Assembly: GCA_022823165.1 (NCBI GenBank)
Contig: JAJDXR010000074.1
Span: 1 to 60,802 of the forward strand
DNA length: 60,802 nucleotides
Direction: 5' to 3'
Origin: Anaerolineae bacterium
GTDB taxonomy: Bacteria; Chloroflexota; Anaerolineae; Aggregatilineales; Phototrophicaceae
Part shown: one piece after another, positions 41,830-51,226 of the stretch
Layout of the letters: each line of letters begins with the position of its first letter
How positions within the stretch are numbered: the stretch's first letter is position 1
Translations under genes and position numbers: made by a program
The notes under the pieces: model-generated
Database searches by the model: none
What the model was told of the DNA's origin: nothing
The model's input: only the letters and a program-made list of their open reading frames with translations

Positions 41830-44331
41830 ATGCTGATTGCGATGCGTCGGCGCGCGCGGCTGTGGAGAGCGATTCTGTTTGCGGCGCTCATGCTGCTCGT
41901 AGTGGTGGGCGGAGTCAGCGTTTGGGCGCTTTACGACTTGCCGTCTCTGGACGATTTGGATGCGGGTTTGGCGCTGCCGTCGACGCGGATTTACGACCGG
42001 CGCGGGCGTCTGCTCTACGAGATCCTGCCGCGGCAGCAGGGGCGCCATCGCGTCCTGCCCTTGTCCGCGATACCTCAGCATTGCCAGAACGCGATCATCG
42101 CCACTGAAGACGCCAACTTCTATCGGCATCCGGGCGTCGATCCGGTGGGCATTGCGCGCGCGCTGTGGCTGAATTTGCGCGGCGGGGCGATCGTGGCCGG
42201 CGGCAGCACCATCACGCAGCAGACGGCGCGTTTGCTGCTGCTCGACCCGCAGCGAGAAAGCGGGGGAAACTGGCGCCGCAAATTGCGCGAGCTGGCATTG
42301 GCGCTGCAGTTGGGGAGTCGCTTCAGCAAGGATGCGATCCTCGAGCTTTATCTCAATCAGGTCTACTTCGGCAACCTGGCCTACGGCCTTGATGCTGCCG
42401 CTCGCGCTTATTTTCAGAAGCAGGCGCGCGATCTATCGCTGGCTGAATGCGCGCTGCTGGCGGGGATCGCGCAGAACGCTGTCACTCATGATCCGCTGAC
42501 GCAGCGCGAGCGCGCCAAATCGCGGCAGGCGGTCGCGCTGCGGCTGATGGCCCAGCAGGGTTATATCAGCCGCGCAGAAGCGCGCACGGCGCTGGCGGAT
42601 GAATTGCAATTCGCGGCCGCGTCCTTTCCCATTGAAGCGCCGCACTTCGTCATCGAAGTCTGGCGGATTCTGGAGCGGGACTTTGGCGCTGCGCTGCGCC
42701 GGGGCGGCTTGGAGGTGGTCACAACAGTCGACCGTGACTGGACGCGGCAGGCGCGGGATATCGCGCGGGCTCAGTTGCGGGCGCTCAATAGCCCGCCTCA
42801 TGGCGCGCGCCCGGCCAAGGTCAACAATGCCGCGCTGGTGGCGCTGGATCCGCGCAGCGGCGAAGTGCTGACTATGCTGGGCAGTCCCGATTATTTCGGC
42901 GGCGCGATTGACGGCGCGGTCAACGCGGCGCTGGCTTATCGTCAGCCGGGCAGCACACTCAAACCCTTTACTTATGCCGAGGCCATGAACCCGGACTATA
43001 GCGACGCCTACAGCGCCGCCACCATGATCCTGGATATTCGCCGCGCATTTATCACCAATAAAAATGAGAGCTACGCGCCGGCGAACTACGGACTTGTTGA
43101 ACACGGTCCCGTGCTGGCGCGCGAGGCGCTGGCGTCGTCCTACAATATCCCGGCCGTTGCAGCGCTGGAGCACATCGGCATTGAGCGTTTCCTGCGTTTT
43201 GTCAGCGAGCTGGGGCTGGACAATTTGCGAGACAACGCCCGCGTCGATCTATCGATTACCCTGGGCGGCGGGGAGGCGCGCCTGCTTGATCTGGCGGAGG
43301 CTTACGCCGCGCTGGCAAACGGCGGTTACGACGTGGAGCCTCAGTTCATCTTGAGCATTACCGGCGCTGGGGGGGAGCAGGTCTATCATTATGAAGCGCC
43401 GCCCTTGACGCGTCGGCTCATGGACGAGCGCGTCGCTTATATCATCACGGACATCCTCAACGACAACAATGCGCGCCTGCCGGCTTTTGGCGAAAACAGC
43501 CCGCTGAATGTCGGTTTTCCCGCGGCCGCAAAGACTGGCACCACCAGCGATTTCCGCGACAACTGGGTGCTGGGTTATACGCCGGATCTGGTGGTGGGCG
43601 TCTGGGTGGGCAATGCCAATAACGCCCCCATGCTGGATGTGAGCGGGGTCAGCGGGGCGGGTCCGATATACAATCTTTTTTTACGGACGGTTACGCGCGG
43701 CCAGCCTCGTAGCGAGTTTGTCGAACCGCCTGGCATCAGCCGCCGGGAAGTTTGCCGAATCAGCGGTTTGCTGCCGGGCGACTATTGCCCCCAGCGCATT
43801 GAGGAGATGTTCATCCAGGGCACTGAGCCGCAAGCGTATGACAACTTCTACCGACCATTTGTCGTGGACCGTCAGACTGGCGGTCTGGCGACGTCAAACA
43901 CGGCCGCGGCGCAGCGGCTGGAGCAAGTCTTCCTGGCGCTGCCTCAGGCAGCGCGCCGCTGGGCGCTTGCGCAGGGGCTTCCTCAGCCGCCGCTGGCTAG
44001 CCGCGACTTGGCTGACGACAGCGGGGTCTTGCGCATAAGCTCGCCCGATCCCTACACTGTCTACGAGTTGTCAGCACAGCTGCCGTCTGATTCGCAGCGC
44101 ATACGTTTGGCGGCCATGGCGCCGGCGGATGCGCGAAGCGTGCGCTTCCTGCTGAACGGCGAGGATGTTGGCGGCGCGCTGCGGGCGCCCTGGCAAGCGT
44201 GGTGGGCGCTGCAAACCGGGCAGTACCGGCTGGCCGCGCGGGCGGAGCTGGCGGACGGCAGCCTGTTGGAGAGTCAAGCTCTTGAGTTTTCGGTTGTCGA
44301 GGGGCAAGCGCTGCCATCGCCTGGCGACTAA
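41830..44331 (+). CDS. Class A penicillin-binding protein, PBP1C-like
   Basis: An 833-residue bifunctional peptidoglycan synthase. One N-terminal membrane segment (ILFAALMLLVVVGGVSVWAL, about 14-33) anchors it. The GT51 domain has ATEDANFYRHPG with catalytic Glu93 and GGSTITQQTARLLL. The transpeptidase has the acyl Ser375 in QPGSTLKPF, then SSYNIPAV and KTGTTSDFRDNWVLGYT. After about 630 comes CRISGLLPGDYCP, and the last 90 residues form a beta domain (FLLNGEDVGG...YRLAARAELADGS) like the C-terminal domain of PBP1C. It follows the prenyl synthase gene by 19 bases, consistent with a lipid-carrier/cell-wall cluster. A second class A PBP lies at 46342. Confidence 0.92.
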   Translation: MLIAMRRRARLWRAILFAALMLLVVVGGVSVWALYDLPSLDDLDAGLALPSTRIYDRRGRLLYEILPRQQGRHRVLPLSAIPQHCQNAIIATEDANFYRHPGVDPVGIARALWLNLRGGAIVAGGSTITQQTARLLLLDPQRESGGNWRRKLRELALALQLGSRFSKDAILELYLNQVYFGNLAYGLDAAARAYFQKQARDLSLAECALLAGIAQNAVTHDPLTQRERAKSRQAVALRLMAQQGYISRAEARTALADELQFAAASFPIEAPHFVIEVWRILERDFGAALRRGGLEVVTTVDRDWTRQARDIARAQLRALNSPPHGARPAKVNNAALVALDPRSGEVLTMLGSPDYFGGAIDGAVNAALAYRQPGSTLKPFTYAEAMNPDYSDAYSAATMILDIRRAFITNKNESYAPANYGLVEHGPVLAREALASSYNIPAVAALEHIGIERFLRFVSELGLDNLRDNARVDLSITLGGGEARLLDLAEAYAALANGGYDVEPQFILSITGAGGEQVYHYEAPPLTRRLMDERVAYIITDILNDNNARLPAFGENSPLNVGFPAAAKTGTTSDFRDNWVLGYTPDLVVGVWVGNANNAPMLDVSGVSGAGPIYNLFLRTVTRGQPRSEFVEPPGISRREVCRISGLLPGDYCPQRIEEMFIQGTEPQAYDNFYRPFVVDRQTGGLATSNTAAAQRLEQVFLALPQAARRWALAQGLPQPPLASRDLADDSGVLRISSPDPYTVYELSAQLPSDSQRIRLAAMAPADARSVRFLLNGEDVGGALRAPWQAWWALQTGQYRLAARAELADGSLLESQALEFSVVEGQALPSPGD

Positions 44332-44390
44332 ACAGAGTAGATAGATAGATGGTTCGCAACGTTTACAGGCGCCCTGCGTAAAGCTGGGTA

Positions 44391-45161
44391 ATGACTGGAC
44401 ATTTGATTCGTCCAAGGCTGGTTGCCATACGATTGCTGCTTGGGCTGCTCATCGGCCTGACAGGTTTACGGCCGGGGGCTGGTTGGTCATGGGCGCAGTC
44501 CGAGCCGACCATGACGGCGGAAACATTGCTGGCCGCGGCTGTTGACCATTTGCAGGCGGCTGACAGCTTCAAGCTGTCAATTGAGCAGACGGGCGCGGCC
44601 TATCCGCTGGCGCTGTCCTTTGATGGCGTCAATACGCTGCCGGCGACATTGACCAGCGCCGAAGCGCAGTACGTCAGCCCCAATGAATTGCATATCAGCG
44701 CGCTGCTGAATTTTTTTATCCCCCTGGCGCTCGACATTTATTCGCTGGACGACCGTCAGTGGCTCAGCTTCCCCAGTGGGGCGCCCTGGAACCTGCTGCC
44801 GGCCTGGGAAGGTTTTGATACCAATCGGCTGCTGGCGGCGGGCGACGGCATCGAATACGTCATGGATTCCTTGCAGGATCCGCAGTTGGCTCCCGGCGAT
44901 GCGTCGCCGGACGAAGACGCCTTGTGGCAAGTTCGGGGGCGGGCGGCGGGCGCGGGGGTTTCCGGCTTGCTCTTTGGTTTCATTGATCCGCAGGCTGATG
45001 TCGCCATACGCGCCTTCATCAGGCCCGAAGACGGCCGCTTCGCCGCGCTGGAAATCACCATGCTGGAGACGCTGGGGGCTGCGGAAACCGAGCCTTCGGT
45101 CTGGGATATTCGCTTCCACGATTACGACGGGCCGGCTGACTTTGACGCGCCGGAAACTTAG
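44391..45161 (+). CDS. Exported LppX/LprG-like (LolA-fold) protein
   Basis: A 256-residue secreted protein. The signal peptide has a hydrophobic core LVAIRLLLGLLIGLTGL and a probable cleavage after SWA-QS near residue 36. No lipobox Cys is present. The mature part, with LLAAAVDHLQAADSFKLSIE near its start, then AIRAFIRPEDGRFAALEITM and a final WDIRFHDYDGPADFDAPE, resembles LppX/LprAFG half-barrels that bind lipids in actinobacteria and Chloroflexota. Binding a lipid or lipoglycan at the membrane is the likely role. It overlaps the opposite glycosyltransferase gene by four bases. The call rests on overall pattern, not on catalytic residues. Confidence 0.7.
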   Translation: MTGHLIRPRLVAIRLLLGLLIGLTGLRPGAGWSWAQSEPTMTAETLLAAAVDHLQAADSFKLSIEQTGAAYPLALSFDGVNTLPATLTSAEAQYVSPNELHISALLNFFIPLALDIYSLDDRQWLSFPSGAPWNLLPAWEGFDTNRLLAAGDGIEYVMDSLQDPQLAPGDASPDEDALWQVRGRAAGAGVSGLLFGFIDPQADVAIRAFIRPEDGRFAALEITMLETLGAAETEPSVWDIRFHDYDGPADFDAPET

Positions 45162-46171
45162 GCCGGCTCTATGTCGGCGCTGGCCTCGCTGGGTTCGCTC
45201 CGACGTCTTTCGCGGATGTAATAGATGGGTTTGCGCTGCGATTCGTGGTAGGTGCGCATGATCATATCGGCGACGATGCCGGTGCTGACGAATTGTACGC
45301 CGAGCACCATCAGCAGGGCGGCCAACTGCAGCAGCGGGCGATCGCCAATCTTGTTCTCAGTCAGCAGCTTGAATACGGTCAGATAAGCGCCGAGCAGCGT
45401 ACCGATGCCGCCGACCAGGAATCCGGCCGCGCCGAAGACATAGAGCGGACGGTTGAAGTAACTCAATATGAAGACCACCACGATGAGATCAAGTACGACT
45501 TTGAAGGTGCGGCTGAAGCCATATTTGCTGCTGCCCCATTGGCGCGCTCGATCGGTTACGGGGATTTCGGCCACGCGGACGCCCATTTGCCGGGCGAGCG
45601 CTGGTATGAAGCGGTGCAATTCCCCGTAGAGTTGTACGCCCTTGACCACGTCAAAATCGTAGGCTTTCAGCGTACAGCCGTAGTCATGCAGTTTGATGCC
45701 GGTGCTGCGGGAGATCAGGCGGTTGGCCATTGAGGAAGGAATGCGCCGGAGAAACAGCGACTCTTTGCGATTTTGCCGCCAGCCGCTGACGATGTCGTAA
45801 CCCTCGGCAAATTTGTCGAGCAAAGCCTGGATGTCGCGCGGATTGTTTTGCAGGTCGGCGTCTATGGTGACGACAATCTGGCCGCGGGCTGCGTCGAAGC
45901 CGGCTGAGAGAGCCGCCGTCTGCCCGAAGTTGCGGCGAAAGTGGATGATATGCCAGCGTGGATCGCGCGTTTGCACGGCGTTAAGCAGGTCGTAGCTGCC
46001 GTCCTGGCTGCCGTCATTGATGGCGATGACTTCGTAGTCGCGCTCGGTGGCGATCAGCGCCTGGGTCAGTTCGCTGTGCAGCTTGTCGATATTGCCTTCT
46101 TCATTGTAGATGGGGACGACGATGGAGAGTTCCAATTCTGGGCGCAGGATGTCGTCCGGCCAGTTGCTCAT
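45158..46171 (-). CDS. Glycosyltransferase family 2, polyprenyl-phosphate type (DPM1/ArnC-like)
   Basis: A 337-residue membrane glycosyltransferase. AGGGAG lies seven bases upstream of the ATG. The GT-A part has SIVVPIYNEEGNI, DYEVIAINDGSQDGS and the metal-binding DADLQNNP. The acceptor loop GCTLKAYD and SRTFKVVLDL follow. Two C-terminal membrane segments (about 225-250 and 270-300) are typical of enzymes that move a sugar from a nucleotide to polyprenyl phosphate. The acceptor is probably a polyprenyl phosphate, consistent with the nearby prenyl synthase gene. Which sugar is unknown. Confidence 0.9.
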   Translation of the reverse strand: MSNWPDDILRPELELSIVVPIYNEEGNIDKLHSELTQALIATERDYEVIAINDGSQDGSYDLLNAVQTRDPRWHIIHFRRNFGQTAALSAGFDAARGQIVVTIDADLQNNPRDIQALLDKFAEGYDIVSGWRQNRKESLFLRRIPSSMANRLISRSTGIKLHDYGCTLKAYDFDVVKGVQLYGELHRFIPALARQMGVRVAEIPVTDRARQWGSSKYGFSRTFKVVLDLIVVVFILSYFNRPLYVFGAAGFLVGGIGTLLGAYLTVFKLLTENKIGDRPLLQLAALLMVLGVQFVSTGIVADMIMRTYHESQRKPIYYIRERRRSEPSEASADIEPA

Positions 46172-46263
46172 TGACTTGCTCCCTGAGGTTTATGCGCGGA
46201 TTCTATCATTCATAGCGCGGCTTATCCAGATGCCGCCAGCGACTCGCGCAGCGTCGGTTTGTC

Positions 46264-46280
46264 CTGGACGAAGTGTCCAG
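46264..46280. repeat. Short inverted repeat upstream of the PBP1A-like gene
   Basis: CTGGAC-GAAGT-GTCCAG is a perfect 6-bp inverted repeat with a five-base centre. It lies 26 bases before the extended -10 of the PBP gene and could be an operator. No partner site is seen. Confidence 0.3.
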
Positions 46281-46305
46281 CATCTCCTGGAGACCTGATT
46301 TATTC

Positions 46306-46314
46306 TGCTAAAAT
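46306..46314 (+). promoter_or_regulatory. Extended -10 promoter of the PBP1A-like gene
   Basis: TGCTAAAAT (TG, one base, TAAAAT) is 27 bases before the ATG at 46342. The same nine bases occur as the -10 of the M28 peptidase gene at 53813-53821. Confidence 0.5.
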
Positions 46315-46341
46315 AGCGGCAAAGGGGCGTCAGGAAATGCG

Positions 46342-49300
46342 ATGGCGGACGGTGGCGGATTCCGCGGCTTTGATACGGAAGACTTGGACGCGACCGCGCC
46401 GATGAAAGTTCGGCGGCGGCAAGGCGACGATACGACGACCACGGAGCAGGTCAAGGTTGAGCTGACTCCGGACGCGCCTTTTCCCCTGCCGCCTGTTTCC
46501 GAGCTGGATGAGACCACCCCCCGCGACGCCCGGCGGGATGCCGGCCGGCTGGCGACTTTGCCCGCTTATAACCAGATCGCGCAGGCGTCGGCGCCCAAGA
46601 GGGTCGAGCGCAACCCTCCGATTGCTTCGGCAAACGGGTCGGCGCCAGCCAGGGGACCCTATCCAGCGCAGCGCTCGGCGTCGGACCCGACCTTGCCGCC
46701 GACAGAGTTTCCCGATTCCTACGCGCCCGCGCCGCCGCCACCGCCGCGTCGCTCGCCGCCGGAAGGTTCGAGCTTGCCGGGCAAGCGCCGGCGCAAAGGC
46801 CGACTGCTGGGTTTGCCTTTAGGCTGCTTCTGGATGCTGGCCGGGTTAATGGTCACGTTCTGCGGCGGCTTGAGCCTGCTGACAGTGGCTGCGGCCATGA
46901 TATTCCTGCCGCAGGTGGAATCCGAGTGGACGGGGCGCGTGGCCGAGGTGGATAATTATCGCGGCTTTGAAAGCAGCTTCATTTACGATCGCCATGGCAA
47001 CGAGCTGTATGAAGCCTTTGGCGAGGGGCGGCGCGTCCACGTCAGCTTCGAGCGCATCCCGCGCTCGCTGATTGACGCCACCATCGCCATTGAGGATGAC
47101 TCCTTCTTTGAGAATATCGGCATTGATGTCGGCCATACGGCGCTGGCGGCGCTGAATTATCTGGGGGCTTCCGCCGGCGAGATTACCCCGGGCGGCAGCA
47201 CCATCACGCAGCAGCTCGTCCGCAATGTCTTCTTTGATTTCGAGAAACGCGCCCAGCGCAGCGTCGCCCGCAAAGCCGAGGAGATCTTGCTGGCGATTGT
47301 GCTTACGCAGTCGAAACGCAAAGAAGACATCCTCGAGATGTATTTCAACGAGATCTATTACGGCAATCTGGCTTACGGCGCGCAGACGGCAGCGCAGACT
47401 TTCTTTGGCAAGGACGTTGACCAGTTGAACCTGGGCGAGGCGGCTATGTTGGCGGGTTTGCCGCAGGCGCCGGCTAACCTGGATCCGCTCAATCCCGACC
47501 CGATTGTGCAGGCGGCGGTCGATCTGCGTTGGCGGCAGGTTCTGGGCGAAATGCTTGAAGAGGGCTTTATCACGCAGGCTGAAGCGCGCGCCGCTCTGAA
47601 AGAAGGCTTGACCTTTGTGCCGGCCAAGGTTTCGCTGACCGCGCCGCATTTTACCGTCTATGCCCAGGGCGAGCTGGAGCGACTGATGCTGGGCTTGGGC
47701 TACAGCCCGGAAGAGATTACCGGCGGCGGGCTGCGCGTTTACACCACGCTGGATCAAAGCGTCAATCGTCTGGCGCAGCGAGCCGCCGCGGCCCAAGTAG
47801 CGCTGCTGCAAGCGCAAAATGTCAGCAATGCGGCGGTTGTGGTTACCAAACCCGCTAACGGCGAGATCATCGCCATGGTCGGCAGTATCGATTACGACAA
47901 CGACGCCATCGACGGCAGCGTCAATGTAACGACAGCCTTTCGCCAGCCGGGCAGCACTATGAAGCCCTTCACCTACGCCGCCGCCATGGAACGAGGCATG
48001 TCCACCATTGATGTGCTCTGGGATACGCGCGCGGAAATCGCGCTGCCGGGTTTGCCGGTTTATGCGCCGCGCAATTTTGACAATACCTTCCACGGGCCGA
48101 TGACGATGCGCGCGGCTCTGGCCAATAGCTACAATATCCCGGCGGTGCAGACGCTGCGACAGGCGGGCGTCGATTATCTGCTGGCATTGCTGCGGCGTCT
48201 GGGCATCAGCGCGCTGAGCGACGACGCTTCGCAATACGGCTTGTCGCTGACGCTGGGCGGCGGCGAAGTCAGCCTTATCGAGTTGACCAACGCCTTCGCC
48301 GTCTTCGCCAATCAGGGTGTTTACGCGCCGGTGACCTCAATCCGCTGTGTCATCGGCAGCGACAATCAGATTATCTATCAGTACGAGGACGGCTGCCCGT
48401 CCGGCCGGGTCACGTCCACCACAGTAGCGCGCGCGGCGCAGAGCCTGCGCGTGCTGGATGCGCGCGTGGCTTTTGTCATCACGGACATGCTAGCGGATAA
48501 TCAGGCGCGTTCGGAGGCGATGGGACTGCACAGCCCCCTGCGTACCGAGAACCTGTTCGCCGCGGTCAAGACCGGCACCACCGACGACATCAAGGACAAC
48601 TGGACCATCGGCTATACGCGCAATGTCGCTGTCGGCGTGTGGGTGGGCAATAATAACGGCGACCCGATGATCAATTCGTCGGGGCTCACCGGCGCGGCGC
48701 CGATTTGGAATAATGTGCTGACCGGCATCTACGGCAATCGAGACTTGCTGGGCGCCTTCGCGACCGAGGGCCGGCTGCTCAACGATCAGCCGTTTCCCCC
48801 GGCGGGGGTGACGCTGCGCCAGATTTGTGATGTGAGCCGTCTAATCGAGCTGTCGACCCGCTGCCCGGCTACTATCAACGAGTGGACCCTGGACGGGCCG
48901 GCCGGCATTCCCAACGCTGATGGCGCCCTGGATTATCCGCAAGACGCGGCGCGACAGCCGACCCCGATTCCAGTTCTGGGTTCGGTGGTGCAGGAAGTAG
49001 CGCCGGGCGTTTATCAGACGCTGGCGTTTCCGCTGCCGCCGGAAGTTGGCGCTGGCATCCAGTTCCGGGTGGCGCCGGGCGAGCGGCAGCCGATCCCGCC
49101 CAAATATTGCCGCGTACCGGTTGAGCATACGCAGGAAGCCCTGAGCGCGGGCGCGCAGACGCTGTGGTTCATCGGGGGTCCCAGCACCTCGCAGGCCGAC
49201 TCGGTGGAAGCGGAGCGATACGCGCGTGAGCATGGCTTGGCTTTCTTGCCGACGGTGGATTGCTGGCCGGGCGTCTACGACTCCCGCCCGATCGGCAGCG

Positions 49301-49602
49301 TCGGCGCCAGCCTGCAAATTCAGCAGCCGGTCAGCGGGCAGCCGGTTAGCCAGGTCATCCCTATCGTGGGCACGGCGCGCTACGACTCGGGGCAGGCCGA
49401 GTTTTATCATATGTATATCCGTGGCGGGCAATTCGCCGATTGGACGCCGCTGGGCAACGCGCAGCGCCGCACGGTGATTAACGGGCAATTGGAAATCTTG
49501 CACGCCAATTCCTTGCGAGCGGGGAATTACGTATTGCGGCTGGCGCTGGTTCGCGGCGGCGATATTGTGCAGGCGACTGATGTCGTCTTCAGCGTGCCTT
49601 AG
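46342..49602 (+). CDS. Class A penicillin-binding protein, PBP1A-like, with long cytoplasmic N-terminal tail
   Basis: A 1086-residue bifunctional peptidoglycan synthase. The first 155 residues are a disordered, Pro/Arg/Thr-rich cytoplasmic tail, followed by a membrane segment (about 162-190). GT51 shows AIEDDSFFENIG with catalytic Glu251 and GGSTITQQLVRNVFF. The transpeptidase has Ser538 in RQPGSTMKPF, then NSYNIPAVQ and KTGTTDDIKDNWTIGYT. The C-terminal part from about 880 includes a Pro/Gln stretch and a beta domain ending RLALVRGGDIVQATDVVFSV that may be extracellular and wall-binding. Long tails of this kind are seen on PBPs that are regulated by Ser/Thr kinases; that is inference. It is followed by an acyltransferase gene. 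Confidence 0.93.
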   Translation: MADGGGFRGFDTEDLDATAPMKVRRRQGDDTTTTEQVKVELTPDAPFPLPPVSELDETTPRDARRDAGRLATLPAYNQIAQASAPKRVERNPPIASANGSAPARGPYPAQRSASDPTLPPTEFPDSYAPAPPPPPRRSPPEGSSLPGKRRRKGRLLGLPLGCFWMLAGLMVTFCGGLSLLTVAAAMIFLPQVESEWTGRVAEVDNYRGFESSFIYDRHGNELYEAFGEGRRVHVSFERIPRSLIDATIAIEDDSFFENIGIDVGHTALAALNYLGASAGEITPGGSTITQQLVRNVFFDFEKRAQRSVARKAEEILLAIVLTQSKRKEDILEMYFNEIYYGNLAYGAQTAAQTFFGKDVDQLNLGEAAMLAGLPQAPANLDPLNPDPIVQAAVDLRWRQVLGEMLEEGFITQAEARAALKEGLTFVPAKVSLTAPHFTVYAQGELERLMLGLGYSPEEITGGGLRVYTTLDQSVNRLAQRAAAAQVALLQAQNVSNAAVVVTKPANGEIIAMVGSIDYDNDAIDGSVNVTTAFRQPGSTMKPFTYAAAMERGMSTIDVLWDTRAEIALPGLPVYAPRNFDNTFHGPMTMRAALANSYNIPAVQTLRQAGVDYLLALLRRLGISALSDDASQYGLSLTLGGGEVSLIELTNAFAVFANQGVYAPVTSIRCVIGSDNQIIYQYEDGCPSGRVTSTTVARAAQSLRVLDARVAFVITDMLADNQARSEAMGLHSPLRTENLFAAVKTGTTDDIKDNWTIGYTRNVAVGVWVGNNNGDPMINSSGLTGAAPIWNNVLTGIYGNRDLLGAFATEGRLLNDQPFPPAGVTLRQICDVSRLIELSTRCPATINEWTLDGPAGIPNADGALDYPQDAARQPTPIPVLGSVVQEVAPGVYQTLAFPLPPEVGAGIQFRVAPGERQPIPPKYCRVPVEHTQEALSAGAQTLWFIGGPSTSQADSVEAERYAREHGLAFLPTVDCWPGVYDSRPIGSVGASLQIQQPVSGQPVSQVIPIVGTARYDSGQAEFYHMYIRGGQFADWTPLGNAQRRTVINGQLEILHANSLRAGNYVLRLALVRGGDIVQATDVVFSVP

Positions 49603-49626
49603 CGCGGAGCCATTCGAGACTTATTG

Positions 49627-50295
49627 ATGATTATGTACAAGAAACCTGAGAACACCGCCGAGGATCCGGCCGCGCTGCTTTCGCGCGAGTCACTGCGGCA
49701 GGCGCGCCTGATGCCCTGGAAGGCCGGCAATGAGCTGCGGCGGCTGCTGATGCTGCCCGGCGCCTGGTGGGCCCTGCGGGGCGCGACGGTCGGAGCTGGC
49801 TGGCGCTGTTATGGGCTGCCCATCATCCAGCGGCATGGCCAAAGCGAAATCCGCATCGGGCGGTGGCTGAACCTGCGCTCGACGGCGCGCAGCAACCCGT
49901 TGGGACCCAACCATCCGGTCATCATCAGTACACGGCGCGCCGGCGCGCAGCTGACGATCGGCGACGACTTCGGCATGACCGGCGGCTCATTGGTCTGCGA
50001 CGAGCTTATCAGCATCGGCGACCGCGTTTGGGTGGGCGCCAACACCGTCATCGCCGATACTGACTTTCATCCCCTGGACGCACAGCGGCGATTGGAAGCG
50101 CCGCTGGACGCCAGAACTGCGCCGATACGCATCGGCGACGATGTCTTTATTGGCATGAATGCGCTGATTCTGAAAGGCGTATCGATTGGGGCGGGCGCGG
50201 TGGTCGGCGCGGGCAGCGTCGTCAGGCGGGATGTGCCGGCGGGCGCTATCGTGGCCGGCAATCCGGCGGTGGTCCTAGGCCAGCTGTCTGATTAA
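49627..50295 (+). CDS. Left-handed beta-helix acyltransferase (hexapeptide repeat)
   Basis: A 222-residue enzyme with the hexapeptide-repeat fold of trimeric acyl/acetyltransferases. Repeats such as LTIGDDFGMTGGSLVCDELI, ISIGDRVWVGANTVIADTDF and IRIGDDVFIGMNALILKGVS are plain. The DTDFHPLD segment carries the expected catalytic His. It most resembles sugar O-acetyltransferases (NodL/WbbJ/CapG types). It follows the PBP gene by about 25 bases, and a role in modifying wall or exopolysaccharide sugars is likely; this is inference. Codons TTG/ATG/ATG crowd the start, and I use the ATG at 49627. Confidence 0.85.
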   Translation: MIMYKKPENTAEDPAALLSRESLRQARLMPWKAGNELRRLLMLPGAWWALRGATVGAGWRCYGLPIIQRHGQSEIRIGRWLNLRSTARSNPLGPNHPVIISTRRAGAQLTIGDDFGMTGGSLVCDELISIGDRVWVGANTVIADTDFHPLDAQRRLEAPLDARTAPIRIGDDVFIGMNALILKGVSIGAGAVVGAGSVVRRDVPAGAIVAGNPAVVLGQLSD

Positions 50296-51053
50296 TCCAG
50301 GTACACCAGGTTATAAGTTAAGACAATCGCATCGCCCAGGGCGAGAAAATCGCCATCGTTGAGCGAGACCCGGCCGCTGATTTGCGCGCCGTTGACACGT
50401 GTGCCGTTGCTGCTGTCGAGGTCTGCTGCCAGATAGGTCTGACCTTGCAGCGTCAGGCGCATGTGGAAGCGGCTGACTTGCGCGTCGCGGATGACGATGT
50501 TGTTGGCCAAATCGCGCCCGATGTTGACTACCTCGCGTTCCAGGCGAAAGAGCTGATTGAGCAGCGGTCCGCGCCGCATGACCAGCCAGTAACCCGGCTG
50601 CTCTGGCATGACGCTCAAATCGAAGTCGCTCGCCTCGGCGGAGGCCGGCTGCGCGGCTTGACGCTCGGCGTCGAGGCGCTGCTTGAAGTCGGCGACGAAC
50701 TGATCCCAGAAGTGATTCTCGTCGGCGAAAGCGGCTCGCTGGTAGCGATGAACCTGTTGCAGTCGTGGATGCTCGTCCGCCGCGTCAAAGACCAGGGCGA
50801 AGACTGGAATGCCGCAGCCCAGCGCCAGCGACCATTCGTAGGTTACGGCGACGGATTGCGCGGCTGCTGATGTGAGCAGCAGGACCAGCGCGTCAGCCGC
50901 TTTGATGGCCGCTTCCGCCTCCGCCCGCCAGCCGGAGGCGCCCGTGGCTTGGGGATCAACCCAGGGGCGATGACCTTGGGCCAGCAAAATGCGCCGCGCT
51001 TCTTCAGCGCCTTGGCTGTCTTGCGGCGCATAAGAGAGATAAACGTTGATCAT
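50292..51053 (-). CDS. TIR domain - FHA domain protein
   Basis: A 253-residue cytoplasmic protein joining two signalling domains. The start at 51053 opens directly on the TIR strand MINVYLSYAPQDS; an ATG at 51110 would add 19 residues, and neither has a strong ribosome binding site. The TIR part (1-125) has PWVDPQATGASGW, a VLLLTSAAA strand and VAVTYEWSLALGCGIPVFAL; its Glu matches the conserved Glu of NAD-cleaving TIR domains. After an Ala-rich linker the FHA part (about 170-253) shows VNIGRDLANNIVI, VSRFHMRL and LDSSNGTRVNG, a complete phosphothreonine-binding pattern. It suggests a TIR effector or scaffold recruited by Thr phosphorylation. It is convergent with the acyltransferase gene by four bases. 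Confidence 0.85.
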   Translation of the reverse strand: MINVYLSYAPQDSQGAEEARRILLAQGHRPWVDPQATGASGWRAEAEAAIKAADALVLLLTSAAAQSVAVTYEWSLALGCGIPVFALVFDAADEHPRLQQVHRYQRAAFADENHFWDQFVADFKQRLDAERQAAQPASAEASDFDLSVMPEQPGYWLVMRRGPLLNQLFRLEREVVNIGRDLANNIVIRDAQVSRFHMRLTLQGQTYLAADLDSSNGTRVNGAQISGRVSLNDGDFLALGDAIVLTYNLVYLD

Positions 51054-51174
51054 GCTTTGCTCGGCGCCACTGCGCGCCCACTGTGCCGGTGGCGTTTTCG
51101 TCGTCGGCATTCCAGTCGATTATGCTAGCGAGCGAGACTTATGGCAAATCCGCCCGCCTCATCCAGCGCGACTT

Positions 51175-51202
51175 GTAGGGGCGTCTCGCCGAGACGCCCC
51201 TG
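51175..51202. repeat. GGGGCG-type palindrome (copy 3, half element)
   Basis: GTAGGGGCGTCTCGCCGAGA followed by CGCCCCTGC contains an 11-bp perfect inverted repeat (51178-51188 with 51190-51200) around one base. It begins with the same GTAGGGGC end as copy 1 but lacks the second half. No T run follows, so it is not a typical terminator. Confidence 0.7.
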
Positions 51203-51226
51203 CTGTGCCACGCGTGCTGTACGCCT

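Noticed and set aside
44337..44352. A short GATA tetranucleotide run (TAGATAGATAGATGG) between two genes.
   Set aside because: Only three units; too short to support a functional claim.
46846..48234. A 462-codon minus-strand frame inside the PBP1A-like gene.
   Set aside because: It is antisense to the glycosyltransferase and transpeptidase domains and has no motif of its own.
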